NCBI GenBank assembly: GCA_033439295.1
Contig: JAVTLE010000023.1
Coordinates: forward strand, 2,764,530-2,828,529
Source: Deuterostichococcus epilithicus
Taxonomy: Eukaryota; Chlorophyta; Trebouxiophyceae; Prasiolales; Stichococcaceae
Reading direction: 5' to 3'
DNA length: 64,000 bases
Both the position numbers and the translations under genes were made by a program. Below are positions 24,301 through 36,300 of this stretch, one piece after another. Each line of letters begins with the position of its first letter. Positions within the stretch are counted from its first letter, which is position 1. The notes below the pieces were generated by a model that saw only the letters and a list, made by a program, of their open reading frames with translations, did not search any database and was not told the DNA's origin.

Positions 24301-27300
24301 ATCTCAACCGAGCCCTTCTCGTCGGGCAGGGCGATGACTACGGACGCCAGCCGGTCGCCATTGCGGCGATGTCCTCGCTGCTTCCCGCTACCGCGGCCGC
24401 CGGAGATGCGCCCCGCGCGGTGCCGCTGGAGCGGTGGGACTTGGAGGACTTTACGTCCGACAAGTCTTCAGCGCGCCTGGAGACACGCTTCGGGTCCTTC
24501 GTGGCGGGCTGCGAGCTGTTCGACGCAGCTGCTTTCAACATCTCCAGGTTCGAAACGATGTAACCTGCATACTGCGGCTGTGACAGGCAGGAGGGGCCCT
24601 ACGCGCCAGTGCATTTGTATTGGAACAGAGTGTTCCTTGCATAGCCTGCAGGCGTCAAAGGCAGTCATGTGTGTGCCTGTACTCTCAACAGCACAGGAGC
24701 TGTGGCATAAGGCCTGCCTTGAACTCGACAGCACAACTTCAACACAGCCCCGTTTCCGCTACACAGGCCGGAGGCGGTGCACATGGACGCGCAGCAGCGC
24801 CTGCTGCTGGAGCAGGCCGCGGGGGCGCTGGGCGGGGCGCCCAGCACAGACTCTGGGGCGGACCGCACCTCGGTCATGGTCGGCATCGGCACGGTGGACT
24901 ACACCGCCGTGTCCGCCCACCTGGGCAACAGCCTGTACGCCGCATCAGGTGCGCGGTCAGCATGCGCCGCCGCGTTGTAGCATCGACATATAGGAATCCC
25001 AGCAATGGAGTTTGCGCAGTCGGCGGATCTGAGTGATGCCGTCGTGGCAGTGGCACGCCGCTGGGCACCTGCCTCGCGACCCAGCTTACCGAGCTGGAAT
25101 TGGTGTCAACGACTCCCAGCATCTGCAGGCGGGTTCTGCGCTTGGGGCGATCGATTTGCTTCCTTCATTTTGCCGGATGGGTGAAGCCCGGGCTGCTCAC
25201 GCTGCAGGCGGCGCCACAAGCGTGGCGGCGGGGCGCCTGTCCTACGCCTTCGGCCTGCGCGGCCCCGCCGTCTCCATCGACACCGCCTGCTCCTCGTCCC
25301 TGGTCGGGGCGCACTACGCTGCAGTCGACATCGGCACCGGCGCAGTGCAGCGCGCCCTGGCGGCGGGCGTCAACCTCACGCTCAGCGCTGCAAAGACTGC
25401 TGCATTCACAATCACAGGTTGGACATCTGTCAGGTTTGTGAGATGCGGTGTGGTTGTACGCTTGCACACTCGATGAACGGCGCTGACATCTGTGCCTTGC
25501 AGAATGCCGCAATCTGAGGGATGTTGACCCCGCGCACCTCAACCTGCAGGCATGCTCGCGCCCGACGGGCGGTGCAAAACCCTAGACAGCGGCGCGGACG
25601 GCTATGTGCGCGCAGAGAACTGCATCGTGCTGCTCCTGCAGTCGGCAGACGCCACCAGCGGCGGCTGCGGCCTCCTCACGAGCTCTGCTGTGAACCAGGT
25701 GTGTCGCAATTTCTGACTTGTCGGCGTTGCGCTGCAGCAGGCTGATGGGTCATTGTCACCCGCATATGCCATGTAAGGCCTGGTGCACGACTCGACCCTC
25801 TACGTTCTTCCATCACAACATCTAGGTCCCACTTTTGGCGGGAAATGCTCTCAGGCCTCCATTTTGGTCCCAATCGCCTCCATCTTTGATCTCTTAAATT
25901 CAAACCGGAGATCCTTGCTTCCTCTATTCCCTCCTATATTCCCTCCTCCAAAAGAGACACCGATTATGTGATGCACCCACAACCTTGTTACATCTGGTGC
26001 ATGCAAACCAATCTTGCGAACGATGGGGCTACTCTGCGGCTGGAGTGTGCTGGATGCTTGAGCATCAATGCGCCTGTGGTGTGTTCCTGCAGGATGGCCG
26101 CTCCGGCAGCCTGACGGCGCCAAACGGCCCCGCGCAGCAGGATGTCATCCGGGCGGCACTCGAGGACGGCGGCATGGCGCCGCACGAGATGCAAGGGCTG
26201 CAGATGCACGGCACAGGCACCCCGCTGGGCGACCCCATCGAGATCGGCGCCGCCGCCGCTGTTTTGCAGGCGGGGCGTTTCTCATTGAGCACTATGACTC
26301 GCGATCCCTACTACTGCAGTTTGTAGCTGAACTGCCACTCCCGGCTAGCACCACCGGTGTGGTTTTTTCGTGTTGCTCGCCGTACACAAGCTGCTGAGAT
26401 GTCGAGCAGATGCATGTCAGTGCTGGCATCAACCGCCTGACTTGAACAAAACCCGCTATGGCTCAACTTGAGAAAAGCCATCCGGACTGTAACAGGGCTC
26501 CCCACACCCGCTGGAGCTGGCGGCATCCAAGTCGCGCAGCGGCCACGCCGAGGCGGGCGCCGGCGTCCTCGGCATTGCTGCCGTGCTCACACGGCTACAG
26601 ACCGGCGCCGCTGCGCCGCTGCTGCACCTGCAGCTCGTCAATCCACACGTCGCAGGGCTGCTGGCGGCACGATGGCAGCTTGCCACCGCGGATGGCGGTG
26701 GCAGCAACGGAAGCAGGAAGGCGCTCCTTGCGGCGGTGCCGCGGCAGGAGGCGCCGGGCGTCCTGTCGAGCGACGGCTGGCATTCGGGCATCAGCTCGTT
26801 CGCCTTCCAGGTGTTCGCAGTGCCATAAGGCCTCGTGCCTCTGGGCTCCATGCGCAGATTCGATATTAATGTAATGGCTGCATGCTGTTTTGATTGGGAC
26901 TGCGCGAGGGAAGAATGCATTTCGAGGCATTCCCGTGCACAGGGGATGTGCCATCAGGTCGGCAGCCTTCCAGCAAGACTGCATCACGAGGTGCTGATGA
27001 AGGTGCTGAAGCTGACGCACACGAGCCCTGCGCTCCCAGCTTTGCCTTCGCCACAAGGCGACATGGTGCAGCTCCGCAACATGTCGTTTTGCCATCGGGA
27101 GTCGATAGCAAAGCAAACAGCATTAGGATGTTGATTGGAGCACCTCATAAAACAGCCACCCTGAGGACTACACTGACCCTGGCCGTACACTTGCAGGGCA
27201 CCAATGCGCACGCGCTGCTGTGCGGCAGCGACGAAGAGGCCGCGACTCCGCCGCTGCCACAGCCAATGTGGGCACGGCGCCGCTTCTGGTTTGCGCCGGC

Positions 27301-30300
27301 GCCTCACGCGATGCTGCACTGTGGCGGCGTCGCGCCCGGCGGCAGCACCCTGCTGTTCCAAACCGACCTCTCCAGGTACGAGCTGGTGTTGGACCTGCCG
27401 ACTTGCATTTTTCTGACAGTAACTTCAAGAGGCCGAGAAATCTTCGACCAGTCTGCCAGAATGTGGAGGGGGGCTGGGGATGTTCAATGGGCATGCATTG
27501 AGCATGAAATGGCATTCTTCACATTAAGCTCGGCATGATGCTGACCCTGTCTTTGCGTGCCCACAGCCCAACCATGGCTGCGGCATTCAGCTGCGTGCGC
27601 GATGGCTGCAGCCGCTTCCCGGCAGCTGCCATGCTGGCCATGGCGGCAGCGGCGGCGGCGATCGCCCGCGACGATGCGTCGGAAGCGCAGCCGGCGCTGG
27701 CAAATTCTTCATTCGTTGCGGCCCTGTCACTCGACAGGACCAGCCACTTGGAACTGATTCTAGAGCTGGACGCATTGTCCGGCAGCATTATTTTAAGCTC
27801 ACAGTCGGGGGTGGCGCAAACTCGCGCCGTCCACCTTCGCTCCAACGCCGGCAGCATAACGGTGCGCTGAGGCACTTGCCACGTTTGGCGCACCTGCATC
27901 TTCAGCCGTGCTTTGGTGCTGTGCTCTGTGCTGGTTGTCAGCAGTTCGGCAGCAAATCTAAACTTGAGCCGAGCCGAAGGAGGGGGTCGGGGACCAAAGG
28001 TGCCCATGATGACATGTACAGCATCTGCGATCTTCGGGTCGAAGCATCTGCAGCATGCCCACGACAGGATGTCTTTGTGCTGCAGCGTGTAAGCTCAGAC
28101 AGGAGGCAGCCTGCTTGCGGCCAGCGCCGCCGCTCTTGGCCTGTGCAAAGGGCGCTCACAGCCAGCCCGCGCTGCCGGAGTCAGTCCCAGCAGCGGGCTC
28201 AGAAAGCCATGTCAGCCACTGCTGGCCTGGCGGCCCAGCATGCCAGCCACGCGGACTGGCACCCTGCGGCCGCAGTAAAAGCGGCAGTTGCTGTGCAGCT
28301 CATCCTGGGCGGCGGCTGCGCGGCAGTGCCTGCTTCCTGCTCCAGGTTCCTGCCGCACCAAGGCCGGCACCAGGCCAGCTTGCTGGCCGTGTGCGTGGAC
28401 GTTGCATTGCCCAGGTGGGCTCACGACCTCCCTGCAGGAAACTTGCAGGAGACTGCCCAACTCAAGTTTTGACCATGCACCCCCTCAAGCGCAATGTCCA
28501 ATGCCACAGAACATCCAGAGGATCATGCTGAAAACATCGTGATTGTTCACACCTCAGCGAGGCGATCCTCACTACTCATGTAGATAGCTGCTGCGCCTGC
28601 AGGGCATCTTCGGGCACAGCCTGCGCAGACGCTGTCGCCGACGGCGGCCTGCACATGGCTGGACTTCTTACCAAGGTTGCGCGCCGCGCGGTCGCCAGCC
28701 CGGCTGCAGCCGCGACCTCCTTCACGACGCTGTGGCAGCGGCTGCCGCTGCCGGCGTCGGAGGCTGCAGGAGACAGTCCGGAATCAAGGTGGGCGCTTAT
28801 ACCTCACACACCTTGTGCGAACGTGTCATTGGCAGCGTCTAGAGTCGAGTGTTTCTGGCGAACAGCGGTTCTGCTGTCCACTGGGAGACCGAGAGACCAA
28901 GGATGCGGTCAGGTCGTTATCAGAGGGCTTGTCTCATGCGGCTTGGTCAAGTCGCATAAAATTGATCCCTTCTCTGACCACCTGATAGACCTACGAACAG
29001 ACACCTTGCGTCACATCTGCCCTACCAATACATTGTTCAAGTACAACTCGCCCTCTTGGCGCTGTGCCCTTCTGGGCCGACAAGCGTGCCCGCCTCGCGA
29101 GTCCCGCCTGCCGAGTCCCGCAGGCGGGAGACATGGCTGCTGCTCAGCGCGGCGCCCGTGGACCTCGGGCGCCTGTGGCGCGGCGGCTGGGCGGCGGTGG
29201 ACGCCCTCAACTTCGTCTACAGCCCGACGGAGGCGCTCAAGACCACAGTGCCCAACCAGCGCATCGCGACCACCGAGGCGGAGCTGCGGGAGATGGTCGC
29301 GGCGTGCACAGCGGATCGCACGCTGGTGGTCGAGGACCCGCGCCCGCGGCACGAGCACCCGCACCTGCACCGCGCCGCCGGTCAGTCCGGCCACCAGGTA
29401 AATTTGATGCGAAGCACCATGAAGAAACAATAGAGATGTCGAGCAGCAACGGTGTCGCATGCAGTTTGTGCACTTGCCAATCCATCCGCCATCTGGAGCC
29501 TGCGGAAACTGTGGCTCCCGGTCACCAGACCCAGCCAACGCGTCCAGGCATACCTGTGCCCGTCTAGAGCCGTCTTGCACATGTGGCTGAGCAATGGTTC
29601 AAACCACCGGTGCGCTTACTCCGCAGGACGACGGCGAGGCGCTGCTGGAGGCGAGCATGCTGTGGGCGGTGCAGGCGCACCGCGCCGTGGCACACCCCTC
29701 CCGCCTCAGCATCGTCACCTTCGGCCTGCAGCGGCCGCCCGGCTCGGCCGCGCGCCAGCCGGCGGCGCCCGCACGCTACGCCGCGCTGAGCCTTGCCAGG
29801 TCAGCATGATCGCACAGGAGCTGCAGTTAGAGCACTGTGTGTGACACTGGCGACCCAGCTGTATCACAGGAGTCTCTGGGCATGAGGTGCAGCAAGACGC
29901 CTGCATATATTTCTTGGCGGCGCGATGTAGAACAATGGATCGCTGGCCACGTTTCTGCCATCAAGACGGCATTGCGAGCCTCACGGGCTAGATCGGTCTT
30001 GCCTGGCTCTCCCCGATGGTAGAGCCTGGATGCATCGATCCGGCGACCGCAGGCCCGCAATGCTGCCGCCAGAGCCCCACAACACGCAGCTGATGGTGCT
30101 GTTTCCACATAGAGAAGGCACACGCGGCCGCTGATGCACGACCAATTTGTAGACGATTGACGGTCTAGATGTGGCCTAGATCAACAGTAGCATGTGCGTG
30201 CGAACTCAGGCTCGCCTAGAATCCGTCAACCATTGTGCCTCGACCACTGTGCGGCGACCACTCTGCCGCAGAACGCTGTTCATGGAGGACCGAGCCGCGT

Positions 30301-33300
30301 GCGGCCCTGCGGTCGACCTGTGGCCGCCGCACAGTCCACCACCGCTGGCAGCCCTGCAATACGTCCTGGACGCCTGCGCCGGCGAGCCCTGCGTCGCACT
30401 GCACCACGGCCGCCTGTCTGCGCCGCGGCTGGCACCGGCGCCGGCACCGGTGCCGCGCCGGGGCTATGCCGTGGACCCCTCCAGGGCGGCCGTCGTCTCT
30501 GGCGGCACAAAGGGCCTGGGACTGCAGTACGCCAAGCACATTGCCTCTGCCGGGCAGGGCACCCTAGTGCTGACGTCCCACGAGCCGCGACTGGCCAGGT
30601 CCGAGTTGGTGGCCCTGGCCGCGACCGGCGCGGCTGTGTTTGTCGTCAAGTGCGACGCCGGCAGCGGCGCGTCAAACGCGCGGCTGCAGCGCTGGGCCCA
30701 CGAGTGGCTGCCGGGGGTGCAGACCTACGCGCACGCTGCGGGCGCGCTGGGATACGACATGATCCCAGACGTGACACCGGACGCCTTCCACCGCGTCACC
30801 TGCCCCAAGGTGCTGGGCACTTGCAACAAGCAACAACCTCCGGTTCCGTCTGATAGCCTGCAACGAACATGCATGTTTTGATCACAACAAGGGCGGGCTT
30901 CTGATGGGGTGCGATTGCAGCATCTCGGGAAACTCTCCGCAGCTCGAGCAATTGCAAAAGGCTGTAAGTTTTGCTCTTGCTGAAATCTCTGGAGATTCTC
31001 CTGAACGGTCTGCCGTGCATGCCGGTCTGCACATGCCAAGGGCCAGGATAGATGCGTCGGCTGCATCACATCTCTAGGCTGCGGACACCCATTAAGCAGC
31101 AACTTCCAAACCCCACTGCCGACAGTCCGTCACTCAGCCAAGTACACACGCCAAATCGCTGCTGCTGGCCGCAGGTCGGCGGCGCGTCGGCGTTCAGCCT
31201 GCCGGGCCTGGCGCTGGAGCGCACCGCCTTGTTTTCGTCCACCTCGGCCGTCTGGAGTCAGGCGGGCGCGGCGCACTACTCTGCTGGCAACGCCTTCCTG
31301 GACGCAACCGCAGCGGCCGCGATGGCGGCCGGCGCGCCGGTAACCGCCGTCAACTTTGGCCCCTTCAGGTACGTTGCTGTTGCCACGTACCTAAGTTTCG
31401 GACAGTATTGAGAGGTTTTGTGTGGCATACAACCGCTGTCGTCAGGCCAGCGCACAGACGCTGCCTCCCGCCCACTTCCTATTTTACTGCGGAGTGGGAG
31501 GAGAGCGTGTCAATCAGGCCGCCCAGTATGCTGCGCTGGCTGGGTATGTACGAAACCATGCTTTGATGCTGACCTCAAACTTTCCTGTTGGCACAACAGG
31601 GAGGTTGGCATGGCGGCGGCGCATGCCGATGCGATGCGCAGGCTGGGCCTGCACGGCCTGAAGCCTGCGCAGGCATACACCTCCTTCGCGGAAGCCGGCT
31701 ATGCGCCACAGACCGTCTGCGCTGGGATTGCTGCTTCCCGCTTCCGGTCGGTCAACTCTGCCAAGGGGCCCTGGGCGTTCCTGCAGCAGCTCACGGCGGC
31801 ACAAGCAGACGAGGTCGATGCCTCAGCGGACTTGTGCATGGGCGGCGGTGCGGCGCAGCCGGCTGGCGCTCTGCTGCTGCATGGCGGCGGCCGGCAACAG
31901 CAGCAGCAGCAGCATGCGGCACAGCTGCCGGCAACATCGCTGGCGGACATGACTGCCCGGGTGCAGGCGGCGGCTGAGGAGTGCGTCGGCAGTCACGGCA
32001 TCGAGGCCGGCGGCCGCTTTGCCCCTGGCGCCTTCGACTCGCTGTCGGCAGTGGAGCTTTCCAACTCGCTCGGCAAGGTGTGCTGTTTCTCCGCCCTCCT
32101 GTCTGGGTTAGATTCGACCCGACCCTGATTGCTGCTGATTATCGTGTTGGTGCTGGCCTCAGCTTGGCAGAAGATGCTGTGTTCGGTGTGTAAGACCGTC
32201 GGAGTCGCTGAAACGCAGCCAGGACTCTACCTTGACGGCTTTCGGTATCTTGCAGCGCTGTAAATGCCATCATTTTGTCTGTGACAGGTCATCGTACTCA
32301 TCAGGGCCATCACAATCACCGGCACAAAGGCTCGCGTGACTGAACACCAAATCCACTGTGCAGGTGTTTGGGCGGGAGCTACCTGGGACGCTGGTCTTCG
32401 ACTACCCCTCGGTTTCCGCCCTGGCCAGCCACCTGCACACTTTGCTGGCGCCGGCCCAGCGTTCCGGCACCGCCGCCGAGCTGATCACACCTGCAAGCCT
32501 GCCATCGGCGCTCGCGGCATCCTCCCCCTCTGCCGGCCCCACCCTCATGGCGCTGCACATAGCCAGCCGCACACCGCGCCTGCTTTCAGCTTCCGCCACC
32601 GCCACCGGCGAGGCGGGCGGCGGCGATAGCGTCACCGCCGTGAGCCTGCAGCGGTGGGATCTCGACAGCCTGCGGGATGGCGTGCACCCGCTGCGCGTCC
32701 GCTTTGGCGGCTTCATCGCCGGCGTGGAGGCGTTTGACGCCGCCGCCTTTGGCATCACGCCTCCGGAGGCGCAGCTCATGGACCCGCAGCAGCGCCTGCT
32801 GATGGAGGTGAGCCTTGCCAGCACCATCACAGGCGCGATTCTGTCAGTGAGTCTTCGGCGCTGTCGGATGGTTATCATGCGGCAGCAGCGGTGATAATGA
32901 TCCAGCACGAGAGACCTTGGGGGCATTTTAATAATTTTAGGCTGCACGCAAATTGCACAAGTGAGAGCGGTGATGCGAGACCACTAGGACGGACTGACAT
33001 CTGATGTAGTATTAAATTTCACTGAGCTCTTGATGACACGGTGCAAGCAAAAATCCTTCCCGCTGCAGTTGTCACGCCGCCGCTATCTGCGCACACACAT
33101 GTGGGGGCAATGATGAAGGCATGAATCGATTGGAGCTGACAAGACTCGCACAGACGAGTCACCATAAAGCCACCAGGAATCTGAGCTCGCTCCCTGGCCT
33201 GCACGCCAGCCGTGCACAACTGCTCTCTTGGCGACAATATCTGGATGGCCTCTGGTCGTGCAGAGCGCAGGGAATCAGAAGGTACTGAGGCAATCACAAC

Positions 33301-36300
33301 GTTCAGAACGGAGCCGTGATGTGAAATGGGAGACGATCCGATGTGCAATGATGATGCCTACACTTCCTTGAGCTCCTGTGGCAGCAGTTCCTCCGCTCTG
33401 CCGCTCACTTGCTGTGCCATGCACGCAGGCGTCCTGGGAGGTGATGCAGCCGTTGGTGACCGCTTCCAACTTCCAGGGCGGCGCTGCCGCCGCCGCCATG
33501 GGCGTGTACGTTGGCATCCAGCAGATGGAGTATGGCAGCCTCGCGGCGCCTCACCTCAGCTCTATGGGCGCCTTCACCGCCACTGGCACGCCCTTCAGCG
33601 TCGCCGCCGGGCGGCTGTCCTTCCACTACGGCCTGAAAGGTGCTGGCTACCGATGCTGAGGCTGCCCACGCAGCCACAGTGATGCAGCTTGATATCATGG
33701 TGCATGTGGCAGACACATAGCAGTAGGGGGCAGACAAGACAATTTCTCAGACAGGCAGGCAAGCAGGCAGGCAGGCAGGCAGGCACTGCAAGTTGTCAGC
33801 TGTGTCACACAGGTCAGCTGATGTTGCCTGGCCGTATACACTTTTGACCTGACAGCAATTTGTAAAAAGAGGCTGAGAAGGGGCTCAACATCTGGACCTG
33901 TGGCGCTGCAGGTCCCGCCGTCAGCATCGACACCGCCTGCTCGTCGGCGCTGGTGGGAGCGCACATGGGCGCGGCGCACGCCGCAAAGGCACTCGTGCCA
34001 GCCCTTGCCGCAGGCGTCAACCTCATGCTGGCGGAGCGCACCACCGCCGCCACACAGGTGAAGCGCGGCCATCTCCTCTGCTGTACTGCAGTGATCTACA
34101 GTGTCCTGCTGCAAACTCGAATGGGGACACAAGCTTTCACCTGGGTTTGAAAGCCACCATCTTCGGGGCTACTGCACCTCATCACCATTGTATGGAGGAG
34201 CTTCAGTGCCAACCTGCCATTGCCATGCTGGCGCTTGGCAGCCGCATGCCTCACAGGCGCCTCTCACCGCTCTTCAGGCGCCTGATCGCTCTTCAGGGGC
34301 TGTGAAACCGCATGCCCTGAAGATGATGTTGTAAGGCCTGTGAGGTAGTCGGCTGCAAACACAAGCTTGATGCAAATAGAAGCAATATCACGCTCAGTTA
34401 CGCTGCAGCAAGCTGCCCTAAACATGAGAAGTCGCACACCATGCGCACGTGCAGGTGGCGGGCATGCTGACACTGGACGGGCGCTGCAAGGCGCTGGACG
34501 CGTCCGCCGACGGCTATGTGCGTGCCGAGGCCGCCATCGTCATCCGCCTGGACCCGATCCTCGAGTCCGGGAGCTGGAGTGATGCCTCGGCAGCTTCAGA
34601 GCCGAGCGGCCGCTCTGGGGGCAGCAGCCGCGGCGCTGGTGGAGAGGCGGCGGTGTGCATGATGGCGGGCTCCTTCGTCAACCAGGATGGCCGATCCAGC
34701 AGCCTGACGGCGCCCAACGGCCCCTCCCAGCAGCAGGTCATCCTGGGCGCGCTGGCGGCCTCGGGCGGTCGGCCGGATGACGTGGCCGCCCTGGAGATGC
34801 ACGGCACCGGCACGCCGCTGGGTGCGCACTGATACAGATGCGGCAGGCTGCTTTGCGTGTCATGGCGAAGGTCGTAGTGCTCTGCGTCACCTGTTGTGTA
34901 CGGTCGTGGACGACCGAATACTTAATTGCTAATTAGTCAAAGGTTGTGTGATTGGTTGACTCAGTCTGGCCCTTGGACCACCACTTCTGTGGGCGTTCGT
35001 TCCAACCTGGCTGACTGCAAACCAATTGAGAGAACTTGCCAAATGTAATGCACAGGTTCTTGCTGCAAGTGTACACTGACTGGTTCATGTATGTGCAGGT
35101 GATCCTATTGAGGTGGGCGCAGCCTCGGCGGTGCTGCACGGCGGCGCTGCGCCGGTCCGTATGACGGCCGCCAAGGCGCGCATCGGGCACGCGGAGCCCG
35201 CCGCCGGCTCCGTCGGCATCTTGCACGTGCGCGTTCTCTCTGAGATGCACCTGCCATAAGCGTGCAGGTGTTCTGCGGGATCAGGGTTGGGTCGTCATGG
35301 AAAATGTGCAGAAAGATCAGCTCACGCACCCCAGCGGCTTCATGCCACGCGACAACTCAACACTTTTAAGGGGCCATCCTGCTGCATCTGGGCCGTCATA
35401 TCAATGACCAGTACCTTCAAGCTGCAGCAGCATCGATGAACTCTCCTCGTTGTGTCGACAGGCTGCTGGCATGCTTGGTGGCTTGCTCAGCAGCGCCCTG
35501 CCGCACATCCGCGCCGTCAATCCACACGTCGCCAGCATCGTCAGCGCCGCCACGGCAGCGGGACAACTGGCGCCGCACCTGCCGCGGCAAGACGGCCCGG
35601 CGGCCGCAACTGGAGGCGCCTCAGACGGGAGACAGAGCATCATGGGCACCAGCTCCTTCGCTTTCCAGGTGCTGCTCCCAGCATGCTCCTGATCCTGCAA
35701 CATGGCCAAACATGTTTTGCCGGTGGATCGGGAAATAACACCGGCATGGCGGAGCTAGCCCCTGATCGATATAGCTTGCTGTCGCTAGTTTTGGCATGCG
35801 TCTCATGTCTGCAGGACGCATTGGCGACTGCAATAATGAAGCCCGCACGCGCCCAGCCAGAGCCTGCTGCTGTGATACCAGAAGAACTTTTTTTGGCAGT
35901 GTTGGTGAATAGCTGAGATCCCTCATCGAGTGCACAGGGCACCAATGCGCATGCCGTGCTGGAGCGGGCGCCGCAGAGCAGTCTCCCCGCGGCCTCCCAG
36001 CCCGGCGCAGCGCCGGCCTGGCGGCAGCGGCGCTTCTGGTTTGCGGCTCCGGCACACGCCCTGCTCTACAGCGTGCTGGCGCGCATGTCGACCGCGGGGC
36101 TGGAGGTGGCGATGCAGACAAGCGTTGCACGCGGTGCCCTTGCATACCTGTGCGACCACCGGATCCAGGTGTGAGCAGGTGTCAAGGCGCCGCCACTGGT
36201 ACAGTTGTGTACACGACTGCGAGTCTCACAGTGCCAGCTGCCAGATGCTGTGGCAGACATCTCAAATCTGGTCAAGGCATGGAGTGGGCATCATGAGACG

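Noticed and set aside
31890-31920. Glutamine run as a sign of a regulatory protein
   Set aside because: It is a short CAG repeat in the linker before the module 3 ACP.
33751-33784. CRISPR-like array or telomere-like repeat
   Set aside because: A simple CAGG microsatellite without spacers, in an intron.
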